A stretch of 64,000 nucleotides of DNA from Pseudoalteromonas sp. MEBiC 03607 (GCF_004792295.1 NZ_SRRY01000001.1:2366501-2430500); one strand, 5' to 3'; positions 27,575-37,998 are shown, numbered from the stretch's first letter. The notes: generated from the sequence alone by a model not told the origin. Program-made: numbers and translations.

Positions 27575-29386
27575 TTATTGTCCTTTACCTGTGAAAACAA
27601 CAAGTAAGGTTCGCAGGATAATTGATAATTCTAATTTTGCCCATGCAACAGGAGAAGACATACTCAATGAATAAGCGTAATCCCAACCTATCTTACTTCT
27701 GGCGTCTTCTATTGTTTCGTCGTATCCGTTCATTACTTGTGCAAGACCTGAGATACCCGGTTTCACCCCGTAAGTACGTTGACAAAAATAGGGAATATCT
27801 TTTTCCAGTTTGCCGTAGAAAACTGGGCGTTCAGGTCGAGGGCCTATTAAAGACATCTCTCCTTTAAGAACATTAAAAAGTTGCGGAAGCTCGTCGATAC
27901 GGGTTTTACGCATAAAACGGCCAACCGCTGTTATTCTTGGATCATCTTTACTTGCCCAAACAGCACCTGAGTGTGACTCAGCATCAACAACCATAGAGCG
28001 AAATTTATAAACGTAAAAAAGCGACACAAATTCATCTGAGCTTTCGCCCACTCTCAACTGTTTAAATATCACTGGGCCTTTTGAGGTAAGTTTAATTACA
28101 ACAGCAGTTATTAAGCAGATTGGCCATACAAGCGTGAGAAGTGCTAGCGCGCCAACAATATCAATTGTGCGTTTTATTATTTTAACTAGCGTTTTGGTTG
28201 AGGCCTTACGAATTGACCTAACCCGTTTCCAAGGTTTGTTAAAGTAGCCAAATTCGTAGCGAATGATTCCCCACAATGCTAAGAAGTAGCTATTTAATAT
28301 ATAGTTGATCTTATCAATCAAAGGTATAGGTGTTGTAATTTGGCAAGTTGCTTTGACTATATGTGTAATGTGTAAAGACGCTATAGCTGTTGCAAGAGCT
28401 TGTGCCCACAATGTGTGTGCAATAAATGCCTCAAAAAAAATGCTGGCATAGATAATGGCTAGAATAATAGGCATTACACCACGCAGAACTTTATGAGAAA
28501 AATAATTAAGAAAAGTCCAACCTAAACGAGGATTTAACAAAATCATTAAGGCTTTAATTTGTTGCCAATTTCCGGCGCCTAAACGTACGCGGCGGGTGTA
28601 ATCATCGCTTTGTGAATCGCAATCACGTTCGTATATCACAACGTCTTCGTCGAGTACCGCCTTGCCCCCTTTGCCCAATACTTTCATCGATAAAACAAAA
28701 TCGTCATTTATGGTGTTTTGTTCAAGTTCAAACGCATCGCTTGAGCGCATAGCGAACATAGCACCAGGGACACCAATAACAGCACCAAGGTTCGATTCTG
28801 ATTTCTTAATTTGATTTTGGTAATGCCAATAAACCTTTTGTGACTCAGGTGCATCGTCATCCAATGTGTACACACCGGTTAAAATACTGATAGAGGGATT
28901 AACAAAATGCTCTACAACTTTATCGAGCACATCAATGCTTAATAAGGCACTGACATCTGTAAAAAGTAGAATATCGTTTTGATATTTTGCAATGCCCATC
29001 AGGGTATTCAAGCCTTGTACTTTTCCCATATTCTCATCGCGAATATGAAAAAAGCACTGTACTCCTTGGCTATGAAGCACTTGTTGAGCTTGCATTGCCT
29101 GTTCTATCGTGTTGTCTGTACAGCCATCAAAATAAACATGGATTGAATAGCGACTGTTATCATAAATTAATGAGGCTAGGTTATGGAGCTTCTCAGCAAT
29201 GTGCTGCTGTTCATTGTAAGCGCACATTAAAATCGCAATTTTTGGTTGATACTTATCAGCACACTCTTGCTGTGTAGTTGGTTTTAACTTTCTTGAGGCA
29301 ATCAGTTTTAACAAAATTGGGTAACCGATATGGTGATATATAACAACACACACCAAGGTAATAAATAGAAGCGTAACAAATGTCAT
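27575..29386 (-). CDS. sypQR: Fused glycosyltransferase 2 / undecaprenyl-phosphate sugar transferase (SypQ-SypR-like fusion)
   Basis: A 603-residue fusion. An N-terminal membrane segment (about 3-20) precedes a GT2 domain (about 48-260) with ILMCAYNEQQHIAEKL, LLFTDVSALL and RVRLGAGNWQQ, then a hydrophobic stretch (about 295-350). The C-terminal part (about 398-598) is a bacterial sugar-1-phosphate transferase with KRTIDIVGALALL, YKFRSMVVDA, RKTRIDELPQLFNVL and SLIGPRPERP. The second domain should start repeat-unit synthesis on undecaprenyl phosphate; the first probably adds a sugar. In V. fischeri these are two genes, sypQ and sypR. It is the last gene of its operon. Confidence 0.85.
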   Translation of the reverse strand: MTFVTLLFITLVCVVIYHHIGYPILLKLIASRKLKPTTQQECADKYQPKIAILMCAYNEQQHIAEKLHNLASLIYDNSRYSIHVYFDGCTDNTIEQAMQAQQVLHSQGVQCFFHIRDENMGKVQGLNTLMGIAKYQNDILLFTDVSALLSIDVLDKVVEHFVNPSISILTGVYTLDDDAPESQKVYWHYQNQIKKSESNLGAVIGVPGAMFAMRSSDAFELEQNTINDDFVLSMKVLGKGGKAVLDEDVVIYERDCDSQSDDYTRRVRLGAGNWQQIKALMILLNPRLGWTFLNYFSHKVLRGVMPIILAIIYASIFFEAFIAHTLWAQALATAIASLHITHIVKATCQITTPIPLIDKINYILNSYFLALWGIIRYEFGYFNKPWKRVRSIRKASTKTLVKIIKRTIDIVGALALLTLVWPICLITAVVIKLTSKGPVIFKQLRVGESSDEFVSLFYVYKFRSMVVDAESHSGAVWASKDDPRITAVGRFMRKTRIDELPQLFNVLKGEMSLIGPRPERPVFYGKLEKDIPYFCQRTYGVKPGISGLAQVMNGYDETIEDARSKIGWDYAYSLSMSSPVAWAKLELSIILRTLLVVFTGKGQ

Positions 29387-29395
29387 ACTAACCTC

Positions 29396-30475
29396 CTACA
29401 TCAGCAGTGCTGAGTATAAATTATCGTATTTACTGCTCATTGTTCGTGCATCAGCAACCTTAATAGCATGGTGACGGATACAGAGTCCCCGCGGTAAAGT
29501 ACAAGCTCTTTGAATTGCAGGAGCAAGTTGATTAAAGTCATTAACACTGACAAGTTCACCTTGCTCTGGAGTAACGACTTCATGAATGCCTCCCACATCA
29601 CTGGCCACAATTGGAATACCACATGCCATTGCTTCAATTATTGAAAGTGGAAGGCCTTCGCGTTGAGAGTACAAACACATCACATCAATACTTGAATAAA
29701 ATGCACGCATATCATGTACATTTCCCAAAAAATGAACCCGCGAAGTTAAGTGCAAGCTTCTTACCAAATTTAATAAATACTCTTTTTGGTCTCCATCTCC
29801 TGCAAATACCATATGAAAATCATCGGGTAAGTAGCGAAGTGAATGAATCATATCTTTATGACCCTTCCCTTCTATAAGTCTTGCTGCGCAGCCGATTAAC
29901 CTAACATTATTTGGTAAGTTGAATTGTTCACGAGCTGCTTTAGCATCAATAGCCATAAAGTTTTCGCAATCTATGCCATTTAAAATAGTGTGCTCGGGTA
30001 TAATCGCAGTTTTGGCTCTAAATTCGTCTGCAACAATGCGTGCGTCAGCAACCCAATATATATTAGTTAACGAATCTAATAACTTTGTAAAAGTGCGTTG
30101 CTTTGTATTAGTGAGGTACCATGCGTCATGTATTGTTGAAATATGCCCTACTGAACCTTGCGATAACGAACTTGCTATACCCGCATAAATCAATGGCCCA
30201 ATGTGGTGGCTATGTATTATGTCGATATCATGCTCTTTGATTAGACTTTTGATTTTAGCTATAACAGATAAACTGATCCCTGGCTTTTTATCTAAACAAA
30301 TGACGCGATGACTGAAAGGCTCAAGCTCAGGCCACTGTTCAAATGCAGTATTTCTATCCCCCTCAAGCGAAACAATAATACTTGAATGCTTAAATTGACT
30401 GTTTTGAAGCAGCGTTATTGCCATTTTTTCTAAACCACCTACCTGTAAGTGCTGAACTAAATGCATAACATTCAT
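29396..30475 (-). CDS. sypP: Glycosyltransferase family 4, SypP-like
   Basis: A 359-residue GT-B enzyme. The N-terminal domain has VQHLQVGGLEKMAI (GGLE acceptor-side loop) and IIHSHHIGPLIYAG. The C-terminal donor domain has LIGCAARLIEGKGHKDMI and the motif YSQREGLPLSIIEAMACG with the paired glutamates. Acts on a nucleotide-sugar donor at the cytoplasmic membrane face. It overlaps the chain-length gene by 4 bp and ends 9 bp before the fusion protein, in the place of sypP. Confidence 0.85.
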   Translation of the reverse strand: MNVMHLVQHLQVGGLEKMAITLLQNSQFKHSSIIVSLEGDRNTAFEQWPELEPFSHRVICLDKKPGISLSVIAKIKSLIKEHDIDIIHSHHIGPLIYAGIASSLSQGSVGHISTIHDAWYLTNTKQRTFTKLLDSLTNIYWVADARIVADEFRAKTAIIPEHTILNGIDCENFMAIDAKAAREQFNLPNNVRLIGCAARLIEGKGHKDMIHSLRYLPDDFHMVFAGDGDQKEYLLNLVRSLHLTSRVHFLGNVHDMRAFYSSIDVMCLYSQREGLPLSIIEAMACGIPIVASDVGGIHEVVTPEQGELVSVNDFNQLAPAIQRACTLPRGLCIRHHAIKVADARTMSSKYDNLYSALLM

Positions 30476-31947
30476 GATTTTTCTCCTTCAATAATGCCGG
30501 TTATTTCCCCGTTATTGACGATAGGAAGTATTGTTACCACCTCAGTGTTAGTTAACTTTTCAATGGTTTGCGTGTCTTTTAAATGGCTATCACAAAGGGC
30601 TGCAACAAACACACTTGCACCACCTGTAAATATTCCTAAGATAAGACCTACAATTGCAGTCATCATAATTGAGGTATTTATTGGTTGCGTTGGGCTATAT
30701 GCGCGTTCAATTGTCTTAACTTTGTCAGGGCCTTCATATTTAACGAGCTTGCCGGTCACTTTGGCCATTTCGTAACGACTGAGCATATCTTTGTATAGTG
30801 ATTGTTTTACTTCATAGTCACGCTCGAGTTTACGTAATTGCTTTTCAACATCACTGGTCACTAATAAACGATCGCTCACTAGCTTCACTTGCTCTTCTAA
30901 CATGGCAAACTCTTGCTCTTGCTGTAGTAAGTTGTTGCGTGCCTCTTCAAGTGCTAACAGTTGAGAAACCAATACACTTGATTCTTTGTTATCTTGAGAA
31001 GGTAAGGTGTTCACTAACTGCCAAAGCTGATCGATATTTGTTGTACTTAACTGTTCGCTTTTCTCTAGTAATGCTTGTTGACGGCTTTTTAAATTAACGA
31101 GGGTACGTTTTTTCTCGATGATTTTGCTGTGCTTATCGGTATAGCGAGTGCGCAGCAAACTGAGTTCTGATTCTGTACGGATTATTTTTTCTTCTAAGTT
31201 TCCTAAAATAGGATTTGCTTGCCCTACTTTACTTACCAGTGCGTTAAGCTTTGCTTTTGCACCAGATAGAGCAATCATTTTTTGTTGTTTTTCAGTTAGT
31301 AAGGTATCAAATGTTTGCCGGTTACTATGAAGCACGGCTGGTAAAGTATTACTGTTTTGACTTTTAAATTCTGCTAGTGCTTCTTCTGAAGCCTCTAATT
31401 CTTCACGTAGACTATCAAGTTGTATGTAGAAAAATTGCTCAGACGTATCCAGAGAAGCTTTAGTTGGAGCAAGTAAACGCTCTATAAATTTTTCAACGAC
31501 CTTTTCAAGCACTGGCTTCATTTGTGCTTGGTTATGCCAAATAAAGTTGATGCGGACCAGCTCATCACCAATCAAAGATAAAGATAAAGCCTTAGACAAC
31601 TGTTGATGTATTTCTTCAACCTGTTTATTGCTGGCATTTTCAGGGATTAATTGTGTTTCTTTCGCTACAGAGATAAGTACTTTGCGACTGATAACTAAGG
31701 TGCGTAACGCTGCAATACGATCTGATAATTGAAATGAGAAAGATAAGTCATCTAAATATGGGTTAAGTAGTGCAGATTCTTCGATTAAAATAGTTGCATG
31801 ATTGCTGTATTGTTTTTGTGCAAATAAAGCAAGCACAATCACGACGAGTGGCACAATACAAAACGGGATTATAAAAAGCTTAATACGCGTGTATAGCGCA
31901 TAAAGTCCTAAATATAGTAACCGTTTGATTTGCTCTTTTACTAACAT
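30472..31947 (-). CDS. sypO: Polysaccharide chain-length determinant (Wzz/GumC type), SypO-like
   Basis: A 491-residue polysaccharide co-polymerase. Two membrane segments frame a long periplasmic part: TM1 at about 24-44 and TM2 at about 425-450, the latter preceded by the Pro-rich AYSPTQPINTSIMMTA. The periplasmic region has extended coiled coils (about 160-220, 240-290, 330-395). A short cytoplasmic tail ends soon after TM2, with no kinase domain; the SypD-like ATPase is the likely cytoplasmic partner. It sets polymer length with the Wzy protein at 33955. It is the first gene of the sypO-P-QR unit. Confidence 0.88.
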   Translation of the reverse strand: MLVKEQIKRLLYLGLYALYTRIKLFIIPFCIVPLVVIVLALFAQKQYSNHATILIEESALLNPYLDDLSFSFQLSDRIAALRTLVISRKVLISVAKETQLIPENASNKQVEEIHQQLSKALSLSLIGDELVRINFIWHNQAQMKPVLEKVVEKFIERLLAPTKASLDTSEQFFYIQLDSLREELEASEEALAEFKSQNSNTLPAVLHSNRQTFDTLLTEKQQKMIALSGAKAKLNALVSKVGQANPILGNLEEKIIRTESELSLLRTRYTDKHSKIIEKKRTLVNLKSRQQALLEKSEQLSTTNIDQLWQLVNTLPSQDNKESSVLVSQLLALEEARNNLLQQEQEFAMLEEQVKLVSDRLLVTSDVEKQLRKLERDYEVKQSLYKDMLSRYEMAKVTGKLVKYEGPDKVKTIERAYSPTQPINTSIMMTAIVGLILGIFTGGASVFVAALCDSHLKDTQTIEKLTNTEVVTILPIVNNGEITGIIEGEKS

Positions 31948-31962
31948 GATTTACCTATTGCT

Positions 31963-31975
31963 TTGCATTTTGCAA
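31963..31975. promoter_or_regulatory. TTGCA-N3-TGCAA site in the sypO leader
   Basis: The 13-mer TTGCATTTTGCAA lies within a larger palindrome (CATTTTGCAAAATG at 31966-31979). It is downstream of the predicted sigma-54 start site and 16-28 bp before the sypO start codon. This is an unusual place for an activator site, so it may act on the neighbouring promoter at a distance or as a repressing site. Confidence 0.45.
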
Positions 31976-32041
31976 AATGTTTGGGTTATTGATTGCAAAT
32001 TGAAAATAAATAACCCTGATACATTCATTTAATTAGTAAGT

Positions 32042-32057
32042 TGCAGGTCTCGAGCCA
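32042..32057 (-). promoter_or_regulatory. Sigma-54-like promoter of the sypO-P-QR operon
   Basis: On the minus strand it reads TGGCTC-N5-CTGCA, with the invariant GG and GC at proper spacing. The predicted start near 32030 gives a leader of about 80 bases. Directly upstream at 32060-32075 is an inverted repeat ATGCAA-AAAG-TTGCAT built from the same half-sites as the 13-mer motif. Confidence 0.55.
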
Positions 32058-32118
32058 AAATGCAAAAAGTTGCATGTTGTAGCTATACAAGATGCAGCTT
32101 TTAGGTTTTACGATTAAA

Positions 32119-33255
32119 TCAGCAAAATCTTAGTTGTTTACAAACTAACGTGGCTTTTGCTTGCCAACTATGATTATTAGCTTGCTGAGATTGATTAGTT
32201 CGCCAGTTTAAGTTTTGCGATTTACTTAAGCTAACTGCATAGTCAATTCGATCGATAAAACCTTGATGGGTGTCTGCTATTAAGATGGTCTCACGATAAG
32301 GATTAACCGCAGCAAAGCGTGTTGTGACGATTGGTGTGCCTGTGGCTATGTATTCTTTTAACTTGAGTGGATCACAAGATCTTATCTGCTCATTATCAAC
32401 AAACGGTAAGATCGATACTTGCCAATGCTGTGAAAATGAAGCTAAGCGATGATGCTCTACAGCCTTTATATGAGTTACATTGTCCAACTTGAGTAGCTCT
32501 GAGAAATCTTCTATGAGGTGTCCTATTAACACTAATTGATACTCAGGCCTCTCTTTAGCAAGAGTCAACAATAAGGCTTTATCAAGCCAAGCATTTAAGG
32601 AGCCATAAAAACCAATCATTGGTTTGCTTATTTGCTCAAGTTCTCTGGCTTTTGCTGTTTGCGTAGTAAAAAGTGCTAAATCAACCCCATGAGAAAGCAT
32701 TTTCACTTTGGATTTTGGCATTTTGTTGGCAAGTCGCTCGCTAACAACATAGATAGTATCTGCTTTTTTGATAAGTTCTCTTTCAAATGGCGCAACCATT
32801 TTATGATCAACACCAGCCAGTGCTAAGAAGTCATCACCACAATAGTAAATTACTTTATCTTGCTCTCTTGGAGAGATTAAACTAATTGCTGTTGGCACAC
32901 TTAACCAATACACAATTGGCTCATCACCTATCAAACCTTTTTTATTAAAAATCCACTTATTATATAACCTTACAATAAGGTTATCGTGCCAAGGTAAAAC
33001 AGCTAATGTGTGCGCTGTTAAATCTAAATTGAGGCTATGATCAGTTGTTTTAGCATTTGGGCTTGAGCGCTTTGATAAAAAAAGACTTTTTAATTTATTA
33101 AAAACTCGTTTCACATCAATCAAGCGAAATGTTGGTTTGCGCATCCCAATCGAGTTAATCCAAATAACCTGATGCTGTTTTGCTAGTTGTTTGAATAGAT
33201 GCTGTGTACTACTTGGGTGACTTTGCCAATCTTCGCCGAATACAATAAATTTCAT
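32119..33255 (-). CDS. sypN: Glycosyltransferase family 1/4, SypN-like
   Basis: A 378-residue GT-B type protein starting [19 protein letters not shown]. Features include [23 protein letters not shown], the donor-domain start [16 protein letters not shown] and [19 protein letters not shown], the usual acidic loop of the nucleotide-sugar site. This pattern occurs in exopolysaccharide glycosyltransferases of the TuaH/GumH-like kind. It starts inside the acetyltransferase end (4-bp overlap) and is the last gene of the sypJ-N-like operon. Confidence 0.82.
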   Translation of the reverse strand: MKFIVFGEDWQSHPSSTQHLFKQLAKQHQVIWINSIGMRKPTFRLIDVKRVFNKLKSLFLSKRSSPNAKTTDHSLNLDLTAHTLAVLPWHDNLIVRLYNKWIFNKKGLIGDEPIVYWLSVPTAISLISPREQDKVIYYCGDDFLALAGVDHKMVAPFERELIKKADTIYVVSERLANKMPKSKVKMLSHGVDLALFTTQTAKARELEQISKPMIGFYGSLNAWLDKALLLTLAKERPEYQLVLIGHLIEDFSELLKLDNVTHIKAVEHHRLASFSQHWQVSILPFVDNEQIRSCDPLKLKEYIATGTPIVTTRFAAVNPYRETILIADTHQGFIDRIDYAVSLSKSQNLNWRTNQSQQANNHSWQAKATLVCKQLRFC

Positions 33256-33962
33256 AGCGAATCCTTAAGCTGTTTAACAACTTTTGCTGGGTTACCGGCA
33301 ACGATAGTGTTTGCAGGTACATCTTTAGTTACGACAGCACTTGCAGCAACAATAGCCCCTTCACCGATTGTTACTCCTGCAAGTACAGTTGCACCAGTAC
33401 CAATCCAAGCGCCTTGTTTAATAATGATATCGCCTACTTGGCACTCATCATCAGGCTCACCCTTTGCACGTCTTTGTGAATTTAATGGGTGACCAGGAAA
33501 CCCTGCTAGAAACACCCTACCAGCAAGACGCACATCGTCCTCTAGAATGATATTACGCCCCACTGAAAATGCGTTTTGCCAGCCAATATCAACATTACTG
33601 CCAATTATTAGCTTAGGTGTGTATTCGCCCTGACTCCGCCCACAAAATGTTGTAATACCACTAATGCGCGTATTATCTTTACAACTAATTTCGAGTTTGC
33701 CTAATATTTGTGGCATTCCTGAATAAAGATATAAATTAGCTTTAGTGCCTTTAATTTGGCTTTTAAATAACGGTGTGTAATAAAAGATACGTGCCATCTC
33801 GCTAACCGTTGTGCTAATAAGTAAATGCAGCTTAAACAGCAAAGAATGTACACCGGGGATCACCCAAATTTGCGGATTGCGAATAGCTTTTGCAAATTGA
33901 AAAAGTGATTTTGCAAATGGGCTGTCACTTGATTTTAACCAATGTTTAAGTTGTTCACTCAT
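33252..33962 (-). CDS. sypM: Hexapeptide-repeat acyltransferase, SypM-like
   Basis: A 236-residue protein with a left-handed beta-helix domain (about 85-225) made of hexapeptide repeats such as [38 protein letters not shown] and [13 protein letters not shown]. The last of these is the standard end of serine-acetyltransferase-like O-acetyltransferases (WcaF/NodL group). It probably acetylates a sugar of the repeat unit. The N-terminal 80 residues are helical and unassigned. Its order after the polymerase fits sypM. Confidence 0.85.
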   Translation of the reverse strand: MSEQLKHWLKSSDSPFAKSLFQFAKAIRNPQIWVIPGVHSLLFKLHLLISTTVSEMARIFYYTPLFKSQIKGTKANLYLYSGMPQILGKLEISCKDNTRISGITTFCGRSQGEYTPKLIIGSNVDIGWQNAFSVGRNIILEDDVRLAGRVFLAGFPGHPLNSQRRAKGEPDDECQVGDIIIKQGAWIGTGATVLAGVTIGEGAIVAASAVVTKDVPANTIVAGNPAKVVKQLKDSL

Positions 33963-35325
33963 GTGCGTTCTCCCGTTGTCTATCCATTACCAGCTTTTCT
34001 AAGGCAATTGTTAAAGCAAGGATTATATAAATAGGCCATGTAAATGCTTGAGTTAAAAAGGTTCCAGACACCATAAAGCCAATTAATCCGCCTTTTAACG
34101 CTTTCGCATTTACCGCTATTTTTTCATCATTTAACTGCGTATTTATCAAAAATACTCGGTTTAAACTGCGGTAAATACAGGCAATCACTAATATGAAAAT
34201 GCATATGCCAACAATGCCTGTTTCACCTAAAACTTGAAACCATGTACTGTGTACTGCATGATTCTTGCCATCCCAATGGGGGCTGTAAAAATAGTAATTA
34301 ACAACAAAATTATTAACCCCAACACCCGTTAATGGGTTATGAATCGCCATATTGATCGCTGCTTGCCATGCATAGATACGGCCCATAGCAGATTCATCAA
34401 CTCCGCCTTCATGTGAACCACCGCTTTGCCTATCAGCAATACCAGCAAAAGCCACCATAGCAAGCATTCCAAAAGCGCCAATACAGGCTACAACTACGGG
34501 GTTCTTAACTTTTTGATAAATAAAGAAGCTAATCACTGCTGCAATACCGAGTAGTCCGCCTCGACTTTGAGTCGCAATAACGCCGCTAATAGCAATCACT
34601 AAGCAAATTAATGCAATTATTCGTCTGACTTTATGCGCACTTGTATCAAACACTTCTGCTGCTAAAAACGACACAGGGAACATCATTACCAATGATAAGT
34701 CATTGGGATCGCCTAATTGCGAACGCAGTTCACGTGAGATTGTCACGCGTGTCCCTTCTACTAAACCAATCCCATTCATTTTGTTACTCAGTGCCACTAA
34801 GGCTATGGCAGCACCAGAAATCATGATGCCAATTCTGACTGCATTAAAATGTTTAAGTGATGTCATCCACCAAGAAATTGCAAAGACCATTATGAGCACT
34901 TTAGTTAAAACGCCACTCCAGTACTCCATCGCAAGTCCACGATTAGACGCACTGAATACACACACGGTTAGCCAGACAAACCATAAAAAGAACACAAGGT
35001 GACTTGTTTGCCAGTGAGGCTTAAGTTTTTGAGAAATGAAAAGATGCCAAACAATACCAAGCAACGATGCAAGTGCTAGCAGCTTTGGTATTTTAAAAGG
35101 CATTAATATTGGAAATGCCTCATGGAGTCTAAAGTAACTAAACAGGATGAATAATATAATAAATGCAACACTGACTTTTACCGCAGTGAAGGCAGCGAAT
35201 GGCAGAAGCAACAAAGCAAATACAGCAATTGGCCCTACCGTTGCGTATGTTACTGCTACAGCAAAAGTAATTAAAATGCCATTTATTAAAAGCGTATTTT
35301 GTTTATAGTAATTGAGCATAATCAT
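33955..35325 (-). CDS. sypL: O-antigen ligase/polymerase family protein (Wzy), SypL-like
   Basis: A 456-residue integral membrane protein with about 11 hydrophobic segments. A large periplasmic loop (about 290-345) carries the Wzy_C-type signature [27 protein letters not shown] and [18 protein letters not shown]. It should polymerise lipid-linked repeat units in the periplasm. The start overlaps the flippase end by 23 bp and the stop overlaps the acetyltransferase start by 8 bp, showing a tightly packed operon. Confidence 0.87.
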   Translation of the reverse strand: MIMLNYYKQNTLLINGILITFAVAVTYATVGPIAVFALLLLPFAAFTAVKVSVAFIILFILFSYFRLHEAFPILMPFKIPKLLALASLLGIVWHLFISQKLKPHWQTSHLVFFLWFVWLTVCVFSASNRGLAMEYWSGVLTKVLIMVFAISWWMTSLKHFNAVRIGIMISGAAIALVALSNKMNGIGLVEGTRVTISRELRSQLGDPNDLSLVMMFPVSFLAAEVFDTSAHKVRRIIALICLVIAISGVIATQSRGGLLGIAAVISFFIYQKVKNPVVVACIGAFGMLAMVAFAGIADRQSGGSHEGGVDESAMGRIYAWQAAINMAIHNPLTGVGVNNFVVNYYFYSPHWDGKNHAVHSTWFQVLGETGIVGICIFILVIACIYRSLNRVFLINTQLNDEKIAVNAKALKGGLIGFMVSGTFLTQAFTWPIYIILALTIALEKLVMDRQRENAHE

Positions 35326-36721
35326 GCCCCTTAACTAGCTTTTTAATGACAGGTAAAAATAGTGACTTATATTGGAAGGCTAATCCGGTAATGTAAAAGA
35401 CAAGAATAAGCCCTTTAGCTGTTAGTGAACTTTCAAATTGCAGTGTTACAAAGGTTATTGATACTAATGCAATCCAACTTGGGATAACAGCAAAAAAATC
35501 TAGCTGCAAAGGCTCAAGATGTTGACTCAAAATGTAAAAACACACTAATTTAAAGCTTTGCATGATAGCTAAAGCGGCTATTACGCCTTCAACTGCAAAA
35601 CGTGGCACCAGGAAATACAGTAAAGTTAACCCTAAACATGCAGTTAGCAAATTAACAACAGATACATACACACCATTTTTATGCATGTAACAACCAATAT
35701 TTAAAATGTCACTATGATGTCTGATAGCAACAACTAGTATTAGCAACACAAGCCATTCGTCATGCCCATGATAGTGAGTTGGTAATACAAAATTAAGTAG
35801 TAAAGGCGCAACAATGGCCATTATAACGCACAATACAAGACCCGTATTCAGAGACAAAATAGCATACTGTTGATACTGTAATTTGTTTGTTTTGATAAGG
35901 TTAAAGCGTTTAGCAAACCACCATAGTCTAATTGGCTCAAAGGTGAATGAGGTTATAATTGCAAACTGAGCCGCGACATAATAAATAGCTAACAATTTTT
36001 CATCGAAGTAAGCAACAATGAACCAATTTTCTGCACCATTACCTGCATAAACAAACAACCCCGATGAAATTATAGAAAGTAAAAACACACCCTGAGATTT
36101 TTTGATTCGCCAACTAAACTCTGCGTAGCTAACTTTTATTGCATCAGCAATATCATGAACAGTGAAAGCTAAAATAATTAGGGTGCACACAACTCCTGAA
36201 ATCATCACGCCGGTGATATTATAGCCAAGCACTAATAAAGTAATTGTTAAACAGGTTTGAATCAGTGCATGAGAAACGCTGTAAAAACAATACTTTTGCG
36301 CATGATCAAATAGTCGATAATAGGTATAAGGAATACTTAATATGGCTGCTAGCGCAAGATTTATTATTAATAACTTGAGATCTATCAGCTTGATATTGGC
36401 GGGTAATGCTTTGATGATATCTTCTGAAAAAACAAATCCAAAAAGAATGAACATTAGACAGAACAATAGAATTAAGATTAAAGCGTCACGGAACAATGCC
36501 ATTTTTTCTTTAAAAGAATCATATTGTTGCTTTAGCAATAACTCAGGTAACCCTAATGAAACGACCAGAGAACATAATGCAGACAGTGTTACTAGGAAGT
36601 TTAATTGACCAAACTCCTGTTGTTCTAAAAGGCGAGTTGTAATGGGTAAAAGTATAAAACCCATTCCTTTTACCGCAAAAATTGCACATGCAAAGTAGCC
36701 TATTTGCTTTAAGTTACTCAT
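35303..36721 (-). CDS. sypK: Oligosaccharide flippase (Wzx/MATE-like), SypK-like
   Basis: A 472-residue protein with about 12-14 hydrophobic segments. The start GYFACAIFAVKGMGFILLPI and the following TRLLEQQEFGQLNFLVTL are typical of Wzx polysaccharide flippases. It would move the lipid-linked repeat unit across the inner membrane. Together with the Wzy-like, Wzz-like and SLBB proteins it completes a Wzx/Wzy pathway. It starts 9 bp after the glycosyltransferase stop. Confidence 0.87.
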   Translation of the reverse strand: MSNLKQIGYFACAIFAVKGMGFILLPITTRLLEQQEFGQLNFLVTLSALCSLVVSLGLPELLLKQQYDSFKEKMALFRDALILILLFCLMFILFGFVFSEDIIKALPANIKLIDLKLLIINLALAAILSIPYTYYRLFDHAQKYCFYSVSHALIQTCLTITLLVLGYNITGVMISGVVCTLIILAFTVHDIADAIKVSYAEFSWRIKKSQGVFLLSIISSGLFVYAGNGAENWFIVAYFDEKLLAIYYVAAQFAIITSFTFEPIRLWWFAKRFNLIKTNKLQYQQYAILSLNTGLVLCVIMAIVAPLLLNFVLPTHYHGHDEWLVLLILVVAIRHHSDILNIGCYMHKNGVYVSVVNLLTACLGLTLLYFLVPRFAVEGVIAALAIMQSFKLVCFYILSQHLEPLQLDFFAVIPSWIALVSITFVTLQFESSLTAKGLILVFYITGLAFQYKSLFLPVIKKLVKGHDYAQLL

Positions 36722-36730
36722 GGTCGTTCC

Positions 36731-37882
36731 TTATAAAGATTCAACCCATTGTGATAACCGTTCTGCCTGTTTTATTGCGTTATAGTTTAGATTTACATGC
36801 TGTTTAGCATTTTGACCTAGCATATAACGCTGATGAGGAGAGAGTTGGTGGAATTTAAATAGCATTTTGCTAATAGCAGAAATGCTCCCAGGCATGCATT
36901 TCATTCCAACTTGGGGTGTGACAATTTCGTTTGCCCCCATTAAGGTGGTGGTGAGTACAGGTAAACCAGAGGCCATAGCTTCTTTTAACACTAACGGACC
37001 TGTATCCCTATCACCGTTTTCTGCAATACAAAATGGTGCGATAAGAGCTGAATAGTAAATTAGGTTTTCGCTGACCCAATCATGTGGTTTTTCACCTAAA
37101 AACCGGACAGACTTTCTAATTCCTAACTCTTCAGCCATAAAGATTAAATCGTTCAACATAGGGCCATCACCAACAATATCAACAGTGATCCCAAGCTCTT
37201 TCGGAATTTGCCTCAAAGCAGGTAATAAAAACTGCAAACCTTTTTTTTCGACTAACCGCCCTATAAAAATTAGCCTGACGGACTCATTAAGTGATGTGGG
37301 GCTATGATTAAATTGACTGGTATCGATACCACAATGCAGTAACTTAACGTTACTGTCAGAAAAGCGCTTAAATTGCATAGCCATTTCTTCACAGACAGCT
37401 ATCGAAAAATCACAAAATGCGAGTTTAGGTTTTAGATCAGCACTGTTTACATAAACATCATGTCCGTGGCCAATTGATGATACTGTTATATCAGCAAGTT
37501 TCGCTGCGACAATGCCATAAGCAAGTGGCCCATGCATAAAATGACAATGTAGATGATCAATCTTTGCCGCTTTTATATAACGTGCAATTTGATAACCGTA
37601 CGCAAGTAATGATTGAGTTGAAATTGATTTAAATTGAGCTGCAGTGTGAGCTGCTTTTGCTAACTTATAAATATTTAGCATTGAAGGAAATATTGATTTA
37701 AACGCTGGTTTAGTGATTTTTTTCACTTCAATAGCGCTGGTTAAGTTAATCAACACACTGGTTTTTTCGAAGGTTAACACCGTCACCTTGTGCCCTGCGT
37801 TTAACAGCGCTTTTATTTCTGTTACAACAAAGGTTTCTGATGCAATCGGAAAGCTTGGGACTAATATAGCAATGTGCTTCAT
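36731..37882 (-). CDS. sypJ: Glycosyltransferase family 4, SypJ-like
   Basis: A 383-residue GT4 enzyme. The N-terminal domain has IAILVPSFPIASETFVVTEI, the opening of colanic/amylovoran-type transferases (WcaL/AmsK-like), and HCHFMHGPLAYGIVA. The donor domain has RLIFIGRLVEKKGLQFLL and EAMASGLPVLTT preceded by DTGPLVLKE. It heads the second operon (SypJ-K-L-M-N like) and is divergent from the GT2 gene at 38105. A sigma-54-like promoter lies 38 bp upstream. The exact Syp letter is by position only. Confidence 0.83.
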   Translation of the reverse strand: MKHIAILVPSFPIASETFVVTEIKALLNAGHKVTVLTFEKTSVLINLTSAIEVKKITKPAFKSIFPSMLNIYKLAKAAHTAAQFKSISTQSLLAYGYQIARYIKAAKIDHLHCHFMHGPLAYGIVAAKLADITVSSIGHGHDVYVNSADLKPKLAFCDFSIAVCEEMAMQFKRFSDSNVKLLHCGIDTSQFNHSPTSLNESVRLIFIGRLVEKKGLQFLLPALRQIPKELGITVDIVGDGPMLNDLIFMAEELGIRKSVRFLGEKPHDWVSENLIYYSALIAPFCIAENGDRDTGPLVLKEAMASGLPVLTTTLMGANEIVTPQVGMKCMPGSISAISKMLFKFHQLSPHQRYMLGQNAKQHVNLNYNAIKQAERLSQWVESL

Positions 37883-37919
37883 AAAAAAACGCTCCTACAA
37901 AAACGGTTATAAGAGCTAT

Positions 37920-37935
37920 GGCAAGTTCCATACCC
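37920..37935 (-). promoter_or_regulatory. Sigma-54-like promoter of the sypJ-N operon
   Basis: On the minus strand it reads GGGTAT-N5-TTGCC. The -12 box is perfect and the GG of the -24 box is at the right distance; the rest of the -24 box is poor. It predicts a start near 37908 and a leader of about 26 bases. Confidence 0.5.
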
Positions 37936-37985
37936 GACAAAAAAGCCGCTAAATTCCCGAAATGAGATAAAAACATGCTTAGCAT

Positions 37986-37998
37986 TTGCAAAATGCAA
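37986..37998. promoter_or_regulatory. Shared TTGCA-N3-TGCAA site between divergent sigma-54 promoters
   Basis: The 13-mer TTGCAAAATGCAA lies 51 bp upstream of the minus-strand promoter at 37920-37935 and 52 bp upstream of the plus-strand promoter at 38050-38065. One activator site thus sits almost exactly midway between two sigma-54-like promoters. Confidence 0.6.
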
